A stretch of 64,000 nucleotides of DNA from Euborellia annulipes (GCA_023213315.1 JAKCPI010015051.1:39879-103878), one strand, 5' to 3'; numbered from the stretch's first letter, positions 22,138 to 33,623 are shown. Program-made: numbers and translations. Notes: generated from the letters alone by a model not told the origin.

Positions 22138-22652
22138 CTTTGTAGGTAAAATTTATAAACGTGGGAAAATATTTATATTTTGTTACCATGGCAACCATTT
22201 CTCCTATCTTTCCTATGAAGTACAAGAGTAAAGTGGTCTTCAGAAGATTTAAATGGCAAAATGAGAATATACATTTTAAAGAACATCTAAAAAATAATTA
22301 ATTTTTGAATTTTAAACAAAGTCGTTGGAGCGAATTTTGAGAAAATCGAAAAAAACTGAAAAACTACATCAGTAAAGTACTAGTACTCTTTGGTCGATTT
22401 TGTTCAAAAGCTTCGTGTCACGTCCCAGGGGGTGCCTAACTCAAATATAAAATTTCAACCTCCTAGCTCTTTTCGTTCTTGAGATATTTTGTTACCACAG
22501 ACAGACTATGTCGCGAAAAGCACTTTTTTGGATTCAGAGGACCTCAAAACGTGAAGATCCGTCAAAATCTTGACATAGTATTTTTGACATGAATCCAATA
22601 CTTTCTCTCTCTATATATTAACATATATATAGAGGTAAGAGAAAGTAAAAAG

Positions 22653-23278
22653 TAAAATGAAATGAATAATTATGAGATTAAAAACTTAAACTAAATAGAA
22701 AATTAAAATCGGCTCATTAAAATTTTTGTAAACTTGAGTCGCAAATTTCAAAAATAACTTGTCAAAAAATTTAATAATAAAATTTTCTAAGAAAGATAAC
22801 AAATTATAATTTGGCCTATGTTTATTACTTTTTTGGCAGCTATTAGTCTAATGACTAATTCTTTGGAGGATCCTGCGTCTATGAATAGCCAGCCCAATGG
22901 ATGTTGCGTCTCCCACGCAATCTCACTCACTTACTCAGTCTTATTTTCAATTCCAACTGCACCTTAACAAACAGACTAGACACTTTTTACCTATAAAAAA
23001 TTTGGGGAATGACTTCCTCGAGACTTTCTCTTTTGGAATTACGTCTGGGTGTTGTGTGTGTGTGTGTGTGAACACGATTGCTTAAAAACCAAAGCAGCTT
23101 GTTATATTATGATAAAATACTCAATTTTAAAAAGTTTTTATTCTTTGACATTTTTCCGAAAACTGAATAGTTTTTGAAATAATCACAGAAGAAAATGATA
23201 TTTTTCGTTAGAATTTTGGAAAGAAAAATCAAAACAAAATCATACAGGTGTCATTAAAAAACATGTAAATATAAACAA
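22653..23278. other. AT-rich unique DNA
   Basis: (TG)n at 23055-23070. Nothing else supportable. Confidence 0.35.
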
Positions 23279-23442
23279 ATGAATTGCTGGAGTGCCAAGG
23301 GACCAGTCATCCTCGCTGAAGGGGGGGCCCCCGCTTGGAAAGCCCCATGTTTTCTCAATTTTTCTTGGGGCACGGAGCTTTCTGGGGGAGCTACGAGCCT
23401 TGGGGAGGGCCGCCCCCCCCGGCACCCCCTAGTTACGCACAT
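23279..23442. mobile_element. Relic of a CATGGGCGTAACTAGGGGG-type element
   Basis: GGACCAGTCATCC, GCTTGGAAAGCCCCATG, TCTCAATTTTTCTTGGG and GGCACCCCCTAGTTACGCAC match the block inside 13032-13481. Confidence 0.5.
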
Positions 23443-23805
23443 GGAAACAATATCCGCCTCTTGTGCTAGAGGTCTAAATAATATCCCGTGGGCTAATTAG
23501 GATAGAATAAAGACATGCGCCTTGAATTCTGATTCTCTAGAAAGATAGATTAAATTGTTTCATCTGTCAAAGTTCCTCAGCATAATTTCTTTTTCATTTT
23601 ATAATTATTTGTCAATGATATTTTTCAGTTCCATTATATAAAAATTATTTTTAACAAATGTGTGCGTGTGTTTAATAAAATCCGAAATGAGGAATGCATT
23701 GAATATTAATAATATCTTATTCAAATGAATAGATCTCGAAAATTATTTAAATAAAATGAAATAAGAGGATGTCGAGATTTTGATGGATCTTCACGTTTAA
23801 TAAAA
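23443..23805. other. AT-rich unique DNA
   Basis: Only an HT scrap at 23766-23800 (GATGTCGAGATTTTGATGG). Confidence 0.35.
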
Positions 23806-24481
23806 AAATCTGGTGTGACTGGCGCACAGCACACAACTTCTCTTACCTTCGGTAATCGAAAGTTGTGTTCTGTGCTTGTCACACCAGATTTTTTGTGTCG
23901 ACATATATTTAGTTCCCGACAGTACGGAACATATGAATTCAGATGTAAAATTTATAAGTATGGGAAAATATTTATATTTTGTTACCATGGCAACCATTTC
24001 TCCTATCTTTCCTATGAAATACAAGAGTAAAGTGGTCTTCAGAAGATTTCAATGCAAAATGAGAATATACATTTGGAAAGAGCATCTAAAAAATAATTGA
24101 TTTTTGAATTTTAAAAAAAATCGTTGGAGCAAATTTTGAGAAAATCGAAAAAAACTGAAAAAGTACATCAGTAAAGTACTAGTACTCTTTGGCCGATTTT
24201 GATTAAAAGCTTATTTTTCCGGTCCCGGGGGTGTTTAACTTAAATATAAAATTTCAACCTCGTAGCTCAATTCCTTCATCCTTAAAATTGAACACACACA
24301 CACACCCACCCACCCACCCACCCACCCACAGACAGACCATGTCGCGAAAACCACTTTTTTGGATTCAGGGGACCTCAAAACGTGAAGATCCATCAAAATC
24401 TCGACATCGAATTTTTGACATGAATCCAATACTTTCTCTCTATATATATATTACATATATACATAGGTAAGAGAAAGTAAA
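23806..24481 (-). mobile_element. HT element, full length
   Basis: End hairpin 23808-23890, AGTACTAGTACT at 24175, CACCC-type microsatellite at 24292-24330, left hairpin ending GGTAAGAGAAAGTA. Confidence 0.85.
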
Positions 24482-25031
24482 AAGTGGTTTTCGCGACGTG
24501 GTCTGTCTGTCTGTCGGTGTGTCTGTCTGTCTGTGAACAAAATATCTCAAGAACGAAAAGAGCTAGGAGGTTGAAATTTTATATTTAAGTTAGGCACCCC
24601 CCATGGGACGTGACAGACATCTTTTGAACAAAATCTGCCAAAGAGTATTAGTACTTTACTGATGCACTTTTTCAGTTTTTTTTTTTCGATTTTTATCTAA
24701 ATTTGCTCCAACGATTTTTTTTTGAATTCAAAATCAATTATTTTTAGATTCTCAATAAAATGTATATTCTCATTTTGTCATTGAAATCTTCTGAAGACCA
24801 CTTTCTCCTACTCTTGTACTCCATAAAAAAGATAGGAAAAATGGTTGCCATGGTAACAAAATATAAATGTTTTCACATATAAATTTTACATCTTGAAATT
24901 CGAATGTATCTTACTGTCAGAAACTAAATACATGTCGACACAAAATCTGGTGTGACAAGCACAGTACACAACATTCGATTACCGAAGGTAAGAGAAAGTT
25001 GTGCGCTGTGCGCCAGTCACACCAGATTTTT
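24482..25031 (+). mobile_element. HT element lacking its left hairpin
   Basis: Abuts the previous copy at AAAGTGGTTTTCGCGACG. It continues through the microsatellite and body to the end hairpin CAGTCACACCAG. Confidence 0.78.
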
Positions 25032-25087
25032 TTTTTTTTGAAGGAATTATTTTTTTAAATAAAGGAACAATTTGAGAGATACCTGCA

Positions 25088-25313
25088 TTAAAAAAATCTG
25101 GTGTGACTGGCGCACAGCACACAACTTTCTCTTACCCTTCGGTAAGAGAAAGTTGTGCACCGTGCTGATCACACCAGATTTTTTGTGTCGACATATATTT
25201 AGTTTCCCATAGCACCACATGTATATCCATCAAAATCTCGACATCGAATTTTTGACATGATCGCAATACTTTCTCTCTCTATATATTTCATATATAGGGT
25301 ACGAGAAAGTAAA
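25088..25313 (-). mobile_element. Minimal HT derivative keeping both hairpin ends
   Basis: End hairpin at 25090-25170, then GTGTCGACATATATTTAG joined directly to CATCAAAATCTCGACATCG and the left hairpin. About 400 bp of the interior is missing. Confidence 0.8.
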
Positions 25314-26160
25314 AATGCAATTTGAAAAATAAGGACCACCTCACTGTAGATAAATTTGTGTTTTGATCGCGGTTCCTGAACTCGAACTGGGTCCAGTCGC
25401 CTTCGTCTACCTTTACCTTGTCATTTATCAGTGAACTTAAAATGTAAATAATATTGTATATTTGGTGGATGACCGATGACTTAAGAGAAAGGTAGTCCTT
25501 GCGCTACAAAAGCGGGAAGCCCTGGTTCGAGTCCAGAGGCAGCGATATACTCAATTAAATCGCAAATTCATCTATTAATATCTTTTATAAATTGAATGTG
25601 GATTCAAACTTCTATTTTGTTTTTTGTTTAGAGAATTTTGGAAGCTAATAAAAAATGAAAGAGATAAATATTGTTTAGTTTCTTTTTTGTATTTATTATT
25701 AATAAAAATGAATTTGGCTTGCGATCTCGTTTGTTATTTCGCCAAGGATCAATTATAAGCCTTCGCTTCCTCACTTTTTGAACCTGATCTTGGAGAAAGG
25801 TGCCAAAGGTTAAATACAAATCCCTTAGGTTTCTATTTATTGAATGAGTTTTTTTTTTTTTTTTTATAGATTATCGAGGAGATTCAATCAGAATACAAAT
25901 TTAATAAATATGGTTATTTTTATACGGTTTAAAATTTTAATGAAGAACGATAAATTAAATGAAAAGAAATATGAGGGTAGGAAAAATAAAATTAATAGAG
26001 CTGTCAAAAAAATAAAAATAAATGAGTTCTATTTCCAAAGATTTATTTCAAATTAATATAAAATTTCACTTTTCCTCATTTTTTGAGAAATCAATATCCT
26101 TGTCCTAGCCTAATAAAGGGGAGAGGGTTTAATTGCTTAGAGAGGTTATCGAGAAAATAC
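25314..26160. other. AT-rich unique DNA
   Basis: 25490-25540 has GCTACAAAAGCGGGAAGCC and GGTTCGAGTCC, faintly tRNA-like but without the rest of a tRNA. Nothing else. Confidence 0.35.
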
Positions 26161-26164
26161 CCAG

Positions 26165-26395
26165 CGATTGTTTTCCACATTAAAATAATTTATTCGGCAA
26201 ATATTTCGGATTGCCTATGCCATCCATCCTCAGTACATCAAATTACATGTGTGGAGCGTGTTACAAATGGTAAAAATTTGCTAAGAGAAGCCATTCTTAA
26301 AAATCACATATGTAGGCTATAATTTGATGCACTGAGGATGGATCGCGTAGGCAATCCGAAATATTTGCCGAATAAATTATTTTAATGTGGAAAGC
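26165..26395. mobile_element. Inverted dimer with two intact motifs
   Basis: Arms around TTCCACATTAAAATAATTTA and its reverse. Minus motif 26196-26236 and plus motif 26328-26369 both read CTGAGGAT, GGAT...ATCC, GAAATATT, with TGC closing stem A. Confidence 0.78.
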
Positions 26396-26562
26396 AACCG
26401 CTGGTGTATTTTTCTTCACGATTTGTCCCAGCATACTTAACTTAATTGCTTATAGTTTTTCGAGATAATATCCATTTTGGAAATAGATAATACTTATTCA
26501 AATTCCTTGTTAGATATTGTAGGCCTATTTGAAGTTGAAGATGTTTACCTCTAACATAATAA

Positions 26563-27025
26563 ACCTGGGAAAATATTTATATTTTGTTACCATGGCAACG
26601 CAACTATTTCTCCTCTCTTTTCTAACAGTAAAGTGTGCTTCAAAATATTTCAAGGGCAAAATGAGAATATACCGGTACATTTTAAATAATATCTAAAAAA
26701 ATAATTGATTTTTGAATTTTAAACAAAATCGGTTCTAACGAATTTTGAAAAAATCGAAAAAAAGTGAAAAAGTACTTCAGTAAAGTAGTACTAGTACTCT
26801 TTGGCCGATTTTGTTCAAAAGTTTATATTCACAAGGGGATGCCTAAATTAAATATAAAATTTCAACCTCGTAGCTCATTCATTTCCTTCACACAGACAAG
26901 CAGGCAGACACACAGACCACTTTTTTGGATTCAGGGGACCTCAAAATATGTATATCCATCAAAATCTCGACATCGAATTTTTGATATGATCGCAATACTT
27001 TCCCACTATATATTACATATAGGCC
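26563..27025 (-). mobile_element. HT element, partial
   Basis: Begins in the body at AACCTGGGAAAATATTTA, keeps AGTACTAGTACT, has lost the end hairpin and most microsatellite; left end CTTTCCCACTATATATTACA. Confidence 0.7.
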
Positions 27026-27587
27026 TATTTATAATAAAAAGGAAAATAATGATAATTTAAAAGGTGAAAATGTTTTTTTTTTCTCTCTTATCCCTTGAAT
27101 TAATATTCACTACAACATTCCTGCAGAGTGAAGTTGAGTATCAACTAACTTATTGACGAAATAAACAATAAATTTTATAAAACTAAATAAAATATGCCCT
27201 CACCACAGTGCTGTCAAAATTGATAAAAGAAAATTTGGAGTCTCTATTCTACGAGTAAGAGAGGAAGACATTTTTCATAAATCCATAAAAAATGATTGCA
27301 ATGATGGTGTAAATTCCGGGATCCTAATCGGATTGAAAACTTCCGCACCTAAATGGAAAATTGCCTTTTTAAATAAATAAACAATTCTTTAAACAAAATC
27401 TGGTCCAGAGATGATGGAATTAAAAATTAAGTTGGTCACTTATTGCAATATTATATTAATATTGTAAAAGTTTTTTGAAAAAATATTCATTTGCAAAAAC
27501 TTTAAAACAAAATTAATAAATTTATCGCGAGTTCAACTTTTATATGACGATAGCGATTTTGATATTTTTCAAATTAATTCACTTACA
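27026..27587. other. AT-rich unique DNA
   Basis: Nothing supportable. Confidence 0.35.
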
Positions 27588-27765
27588 AGGGGGAGTGCAT
27601 AGCCTTGATAACACCGATTTGAACGAAAATTTTTTTATGTGTAGTACTTGATGAAAAACGAATTCTGTTAAAGCCGAGAACGCGCTTCTCAACGGTTCGT
27701 CTAAAAAAATGTTAAAGATTTTGCCTGCATGCCTTAAGCCGTTACTAACAATAACATTTACAAAT

Positions 27766-27838
27766 GTCGCGATGGCTAGATCGGTAGGGCGCATTCTTTG
27801 TAAACAAAAATCCCGGTTCGAATCTCTTCTTGTGCAAC
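27766..27838 (+). ncRNA. tRNA-like sequence, left arm of the palindrome
   Basis: A box TGGCTAGATCGGTAGGGC, B box GGTTCGAATC, followed by a T13 run. Acceptor ends pair only partly and the T stem does not close, so it is a tRNA-derived promoter rather than a tRNA gene. Confidence 0.5.
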
Positions 27839-28364
27839 TATTTTTTTTTTTTGTGTAATTTACTTTTTTTTTTTTTTGTTTCAGAATATTTTTTAATATT
27901 AATAAATAAATAAAAAATTTTTTTTTAATTAATGGCATTTAATTTTCAACATGTTCCATATATTTAAAGAAAATTCGAATGCTTTCTGTCAAAAATATAA
28001 TATAAGGAAATATTTAATATTATACTAGAAATATATTACTATTAATTGGACACATAAATAAATTTATAATAATATTTGTTTTAAACAGTTGGGTCGTTCA
28101 TTTTCCGAACTTTGAACATGTTACGACAATATTTTTTTATGTGTCCAATTAATAGTAATATATTTCTAGTATAATATTAAATATTTCCTTATATTATATT
28201 TTTGACAGAAAGCATTCGAATTTTCTTTAAGTATATGGAACATGTTGAAAAATTAAATGCCATTAATTAAAAAAAAAACTGTTTATTTATTTATTAATAT
28301 TAAAAAATATTCTGAAACAAAAAAAAAAAAATAAATAAATAAATTACACAAAAAAAAAAAAATA

Positions 28365-28438
28365 GTTGCACAAGAAGAGATTCGAACCGGGATTTTTTGT
28401 TTACAAAGAATGCGCCCTACCGATCTAGCCATCGCGAC
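28365..28438 (-). ncRNA. tRNA-like sequence, right arm of the palindrome
   Basis: Mirror copy of the left-arm unit with the same A and B boxes and a terminator-like T run. Confidence 0.5.
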
Positions 28439-28668
28439 ATTTGTAAATGTTATTGTTAGTAACGGCTTAAGGCATGCAGGCAAAATCTTTAACATTTTTT
28501 TTAGACGAACCGTTGAGAAGCGCGTTCTCTGGCTTTAACAGAATTCGTTTTTCATCAAGTACTACACATAAAAAAATTTTCGTTCAAATCGGTGTTATCA
28601 AGGCTTTGCACTCCCCTTGTTAGCGATTATTTAATAACAAAAACAGTAATTCCTATTTATTTAAAGTT

Positions 28669-28815
28669 GCCCCCGGGCCTTGGTGCAGTGGTTAGCGTGC
28701 TGACCTTTCTGTACCAAGGGTCGCGGGTTCGCAACCCGTCTCAGGGGAGAATTTATTTCAATTAAATTGGCTACCAAATAGAGACGGATTCTAAATGGCC
28801 TCCGTTGCCTAAAAA
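28669..28815 (+). mobile_element. SINE S2 (tRNA-like head)
   Basis: GCCTTGGTGCAGTGGTTAGC (A box), GCGGGTTCGCAACCCG (B box with closed T stem), body ATTTATTTCAATTAAATTGG and tail AAATGGCCTCCGTTGCC. Confidence 0.75.
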
Positions 28816-28889
28816 ATTTGCTAATAATATAACCGGTATTTATTAGATTGTCTTGCATCGATGGCAACCCGGGGCTTTTTTTTGGGGGC

Positions 28890-28955
28890 CACCCACCCGA
28901 ATTTCCGCCGTGCTTGACATTGCTTCATTGAAACGATCTTGATGTTGGAATAATT
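28890..28955 (-). mobile_element. SINE S3 fragment
   Basis: Minus strand ATCGTTTCAATGAAGCAATG then TCAAGCACGGCGG matches the S3 head with changes. Confidence 0.4.
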
Positions 28956-30318
28956 TTAACGAATGTCATTTTAGAAATGGCATTCGATGGAATTAATTTA
29001 TTTCACCTCAACCAAGGCATAACGAGAAATTAAAAAAAAAAAAAAGAAATTTTCCCCATCATTTCACATTAAAGTTTTTTCTTTCTTCCTCATACATTAA
29101 AAAAAAAAATGATTTTGCACTATATGAATATATTAAATAAAATGATGATTTTATTAGCTTAATAAATACTTATGAATATCAAAAATATCAAAGAAGAAAA
29201 AAGTAGAAAATAATAAATATTTCAGTAGAAAAGATGCGCTTCTAAAAATATTGAAAAATAAAACATCAAAAATTATGATCTTGAAGATATTTCTGGTCAT
29301 TTTTTGTTTATAGAGAAGAGGAAATAATTAATTATGCCGAACTTAATGTATAATTGAATATTTCTAATAATAAAAGCGAAGCTAATAATATTATTGGCAA
29401 TCAAGCTTGGTATTAAGCAGAGAGCAGCAAGTTTTTGTGCTTTAGTGTTTGTTTGTTTTGTACCTTTGTCTCGCTCCATTCTTGGAAAAACTCCATCCCC
29501 ATTGCTGTGTACTTGACTCAACAGTGTTTATAAAAATGTCATATGTTGTGGGTAACGTGTTGGGTTTTGTTTTGGGGCTGAGCTTGGACTGAGCCCGGAG
29601 AGGCAATGCCTGAACGACTTCATGCTCCCCGGAGGGGGACGTCGACGACGACGACGTCGTCGCCGACCCCCTAATCCACGTTGATTCACTCTCTGGTGTG
29701 TGTGTGTGTTGCAGTCGCCAGTTTCAAGTGTTCTCCCCCTTATCCCCCCCTGGTATGTTTTTTTTCTTGTTCCCAACTCAACGCCTTAATCCCCTGACTA
29801 ATTGGAGCCCACCGTTGCGACTATCCCGGCCTCATTTGCGTCTTATCTGATCTTGGAATGAGTTGAACATTGGAGCGCCAATTGATTAAAAACATCTGGC
29901 CCGCCAAACGCGGGCTCTTGTTTACTACTTTTGCAATTATTGGCGAAAATATTGTTCAAACCTTGAAAGAATCCTACGATTTAAATTTTCTCTCCGAAGA
30001 TTGTAGAAAAATTGGTAAATAATATTCATCGGTGAGGCTTAATTACATGAAAAAGTCAGGTGTGTGATACCTCAGGTAAATAACCCTTAGAAACATTGTG
30101 AATATTCATTCAAATCTACTGGTATGAAGGGAAACTTGTTGCGCCTGGGACATCTGCAACCAAACGTGAATGGGAGAGTTTTATTTCAATATCTGCACGG
30201 CTCCCGTTTAGTGTTGAAAATGCCATTTTATGTGTTAAGAATTAATTATATTATTAAAATGTCTAAATAAGAAACATAATTCCGGTCTTGCATTAAATTA
30301 CATAAAATTTATGGATTT
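28956..30318. other. Unique region with a GC-rich core
   Basis: 29560-29760 is GC-rich with a perfect (GAC)n/(GTC)n hairpin at 29640-29665 (GTCGACGACGACGACGTCGT). No splice-supported ORF could be assigned. Nearest thing in the window to host single-copy DNA, but that is inference. Confidence 0.35.
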
Positions 30319-30332
30319 TTAAATCTACGTAG

Positions 30333-30665
30333 ATATGGTTCAGACCCAAATGAGTCGTTTTTCAATTTTTATTTAATATAAAGTGCCAGGGCCAACGTTT
30401 CGGTCACATATAGGTCCAAGCCATTGTCAATTTACTCTCAGTCCATAATAACACACTATATCTAACAATTTGGTCATTGGATTTGTTATATTATAAATAA
30501 TTTCTTTGGCCAATATGACCAAGAGGATCAATAAATTGGCCCTGATGATGGTCCTATATGTGACCGAAACGTTGGTCCTGGCACTTTATATTAAATAAAA
30601 ATTGAAAAAACGACTCATTTGGGATTTCCTGAACCTTAAATTGTATTATCAGCTATACATCTCAA
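30333..30665. mobile_element. Inverted dimer with hammerhead-like motif, 14-bp TSD
   Basis: Flanked by TTAAATCTACGTAG at 30319-30332 and 30666-30679 (14 of 14). Arms AAATGAGTCGTTTTTCAATT and reverse. Plus motif 30538-30579: GGCCC, CTGATGAT, GGTC..GACC, GAAACGTT, GGTCC. The minus copy keeps the GAAACGTT half only. Confidence 0.85.
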
Positions 30666-30691
30666 TTAAATCTACGTAGTTATGTCATAAC

Positions 30692-30935
30692 CAGGGGCCG
30701 GACGAAGAGAATGCCGCATATAGGCTTGCGTCCATTTGCCGCCCTCTCTATAGTTCATATTTGCTTAATACAGTTCATTTGTTATATACAATAAAAGGAT
30801 ATTCTTTTTTCATATTCTTAAATTCTTAAGGGAAATATAAACGTCTGAAATACTTCATTTTAACTTTTGAATAAATTGCCGCCCCTGAATTTGTTGCCGC
30901 TTTAGGCTGCAGCCTTTCTAGCCTATTCATAGTGA
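30692..30935. mobile_element. Probable hAT-like fragment
   Basis: Starts CAGGGGCCGGACG and includes GCCGCCC blocks as in other CAGGGSCGG elements; no second end found. Confidence 0.35.
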
Positions 30936-30994
30936 GTCTAAATAATTTCTGGTAAATGTGTTATTGATTTCAACAACTCACTTTTTTGAATAAC

Positions 30995-31395
30995 TATTCT
31001 AAAGAAAAGATAAAAATTAAAGTGAGCTTCAAACAATTTTAAGAGCAAAATGAGAATATATATTTTAAAGATTTTTTTTTTTTTTTTTAACACTCACACT
31101 TTTTTCTCGTTCACACTCACACTCACTCACACATTCACACAATCTTTTCGGCTACTTAGGCCTTTTAAGACTTTGACGATAACCGTTATGAATTATATAT
31201 TATTTGGGGTCCAGGCATTCTTTATTTAAGCCATTTGGTATCCACATGGCTTAAATAAAATCATCGGACTGCCTGGGGTCCGAACCCGCGTTAAAGACCA
31301 TCTAAATTTATGAATTTTAATCAAAATTATTGGAGCGTATTTTGAGAAAATCGAAAAAACTGAAAAAGTGCATAGAGTACTAGTACTCTTTTAAT
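30995..31395 (-). mobile_element. HT fragment interrupted by S1
   Basis: HT body 30995-31078 and 31291-31395 (to AGTACTAGTACTC) with S1 between; HT ends absent. Confidence 0.65.
31079..31290 (-). mobile_element. SINE S1, nearly complete
   Basis: T run, CACTCACAC-type tail, TCTTTTCGGC, hairpin AAGCCATTTGG with one change in the other arm, and B box GGGTCCGAACCCGCG, where it stops. Confidence 0.75.
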
Positions 31396-31447
31396 AAGAA
31401 GGTAGAAATGCATCTAAGGTTTTTTCTTTTTATTTATTCAATTCGCA

Positions 31448-31490
31448 CAGCTGACGTTTCGGTTCCGTGTTTGAACCATCCTCAGAGCTG
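31448..31490 (-). ncRNA. Hammerhead-like motif, perfect 5-bp stem A
   Basis: Minus strand: CAGCT, CTGAGGAT, GGTTC...GAACC, GAAACGTC, AGCTG. Both stems perfect. Carrier element continues to the dimer arms at 31600-31677. Confidence 0.7.
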
Positions 31491-31675
31491 GCGAAAAGTC
31501 ATTATGAAAGTGTCATAGTGGATTTTATAAATTGTTGAACAACTCTTATATAGTAAATATATACACAGTATGAGATGTCCAAGTACAGTAAGCGCCACAA
31601 TTAAGTCCCCACCTGATAGCTTTAGCCTTAAGTATATGGTATAGAATATGGTAAATGGTGAAATAATTTTAAATA

Positions 31676-31852
31676 GGAGAATTAAATTCACAAGGTTTTC
31701 TGTTTCAATTATATATTAATTTGATATTAACACTTTATACGTATTTCGACACCATATGTGTAGAAATAAGTATAAAGTGTTAATATCAAATTAATATATA
31801 ATTGAAACAGAAAACCTTGTGAATTTAATTCTCCTATTAAAGCATAATGTTT
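31676..31852. mobile_element. Near-perfect 65-bp-arm palindrome
   Basis: GGAGAATTAAATTCACAAGG and reverse at the ends. The tip carries GGTGTC GAAATACG on the minus side only. Related to 4150-4360. Confidence 0.65.
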
Positions 31853-31995
31853 CAACTAGAGCCAACGGTTACCAGTTTAAAATTAAATAATTTTAAATTT
31901 TAAAAGGTAAAATAACATCATCTGTACTAGATCTTACGTTTTACCTTTTTGGTTATTAAAATTATTTCACTTTACACCATATACTATACCATATA

Positions 31996-32306
31996 CAGTA
32001 GAGTACCGGTAATCCGAACCTCGCTAATCCGAACTTCCAGTTAATCCGAACTCTTTTTGCGTACGATTTTTTTTTTAAGAGGAATATAAATGAAAATTAG
32101 ACATTAAAGGAACTTTATTTTATTAAAAAATACGAATTATAAAAAATAGAGAAATAGTATAAGCATTTACAACTAACATGAATGAGTAATAAAGACTTTA
32201 TTATCAAAATTAACTAATTCAAGCTTACAATTCCGGTTAATCCGAACTTACCGATAATCCGAACGACCCTCGGTCCCAATTAGTTCGGATTAACGGGACT
32301 CTACTG
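31996..32306. mobile_element. pogo/Tigger-like MITE (TA TSD)
   Basis: Ends CAGTAGAGTACCGGTAATCC and GGATTAACGGGACTCTACTG, flanked by TA. Subterminal TAATCCGAAC is repeated three times on the left and twice on the right. Such ends and the TA duplication are typical of pogo elements. Confidence 0.85.
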
Positions 32307-33591
32307 TACTTATTAAGGCAGGGCCGGCGCAAGCTATTCTGCCGCCCTAGGCAAGATATTTTTTTTGCGCCTCCCCCCCCTCCAAATTAGATTTTTGTTT
32401 CCATTTTCCTCCCTACCCGAAATCACCACTTTTTACTGATTTTTTTTTGTTTTTGCACTTAACGAGACTTTTACATTAATTTACACACACAATCACAAAA
32501 ATAATGTTACATAAACAAATCCCGCTTCTTATTGATCCGCTGTTTTGTTGTTTGATTTGTTCGTGGCGTAAATACTTTAAAAATGACCCTTTTTGTTCTG
32601 AAATAAACTTGTCTTTCTCAGCTTTCCTTTTCCGGTATTGGAAGCCAGATAGTCTTTTTCTTTCAGCCATTAAAACAAACAATATCTATCTGAAATTTAA
32701 GACAATATATGTAGAAGTTTACTACACATTGTAGAAATTTAAAAAGATACCTACATTTTTCAAAATTTATTTCTTGAGTGTGAAAACTAGAATAAATAAT
32801 ATTTTGTGATTGAATTTAAATTTATTAATATGTTTATTTTTTTTTCTTGAAATAAAAAATAATTTCAATACAAAATTCGTTAATATTAAAGATTTTTTCC
32901 ATTATTTATATGTTTTTTTTAGATTTTAGAAAAAACAAAAATTTTTTCTTATATTTCATCTAGAATTTCTAGAATTATTTTTTCATTAGGGAAATCAATA
33001 GGTATTTTTTTGTTTTGGCGAAGGCTTTGGGGTGGGGGGCGGACCCAATTTTTTAAATTTTTTTCCCTTTTTGCTGCCCTCCCCAGGTTGCCGCCCTAGG
33101 CGGCCGCCTAGTTTGCCTAGTGGACGCGCCGCACAGTGGTCCGGATCGCTCGAAAAGCGGCCAAAAGTCGTATATCTTTTTTATTAGTCGGTATTTTTTT
33201 GTGAAAATTTTTGTACATATGCTTTTAAGTATCCCCTTTAATAATATGTTATAAAATTTTTTTTTTTTTACAATTATAAAAGCCATAAAAAATAAAAAAC
33301 TCTTTTTCATGCATATTTTTTTTTTTTTTTTTTAATCTCTATCATTTTTAATAAGGAGTGTTTTTTGATGAAATTTTGTATACATATATTTTTGGTTATG
33401 TCTTTTAAGATAAATCTATTATATTTTTATTATAACGATAAAAAAAAATATTTTTTTAAAGCGAATTTTTTTAACAAATATTTTGTTTTAAAAAATGACA
33501 TGTTTTTGACATGACACCGAGGTTTATTTTACAAACCAACAATACAATAAAATAAAAATATGATCTAATAAATACAATCAAATAAATATAC

Positions 33592-33623
33592 AGTGTTTCG
33601 GAAACATTATTCGTCATCTTCAG
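33592..33623 (-). ncRNA. Hammerhead-like motif, degenerate
   Basis: Minus strand CTGAAGAT ... GAAACACT; stem B barely pairs and stem A is loose. Boxes recognisable. Confidence 0.4.

Larger units (their letters stand above)
21561..22652 (-). mobile_element. HT element with SINE and motif dimer nested (three levels)
   Basis: HT end hairpin at 21561-21620, broken near 21680 by S1 (to 22137) and resuming at GTAAAATTTATAAACG to the left hairpin ending GAGGTAAGAGAAAGTA. S1 is itself split by 21738-21950. Confidence 0.8.
27590..28620. mobile_element. Large palindrome with a tRNA-like unit in each arm
   Basis: Ends CAAGGGGGAGTGCA and TGCACTCCCCTTG, flanked by TTA on both sides. Arms of about 475 bp are almost identical except for short indels. 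The spacer 28061-28135 is AT-rich, bounded by TTGGACACATAAA / TTTATGTGTCCAA. The same end and tRNA-like unit occur singly at 179-432. Confidence 0.8.

Noticed and set aside
25490..25545. tRNA-like GGTTCGAGTCC
   Set aside because: Only a B-box match; no A box at the right distance and no stems.
29528..29776. 82-codon frame on the minus strand with poly-Arg
   Set aside because: The Arg run is translation of the (GTC/GAC)n hairpin; no recognised domain or splice structure.
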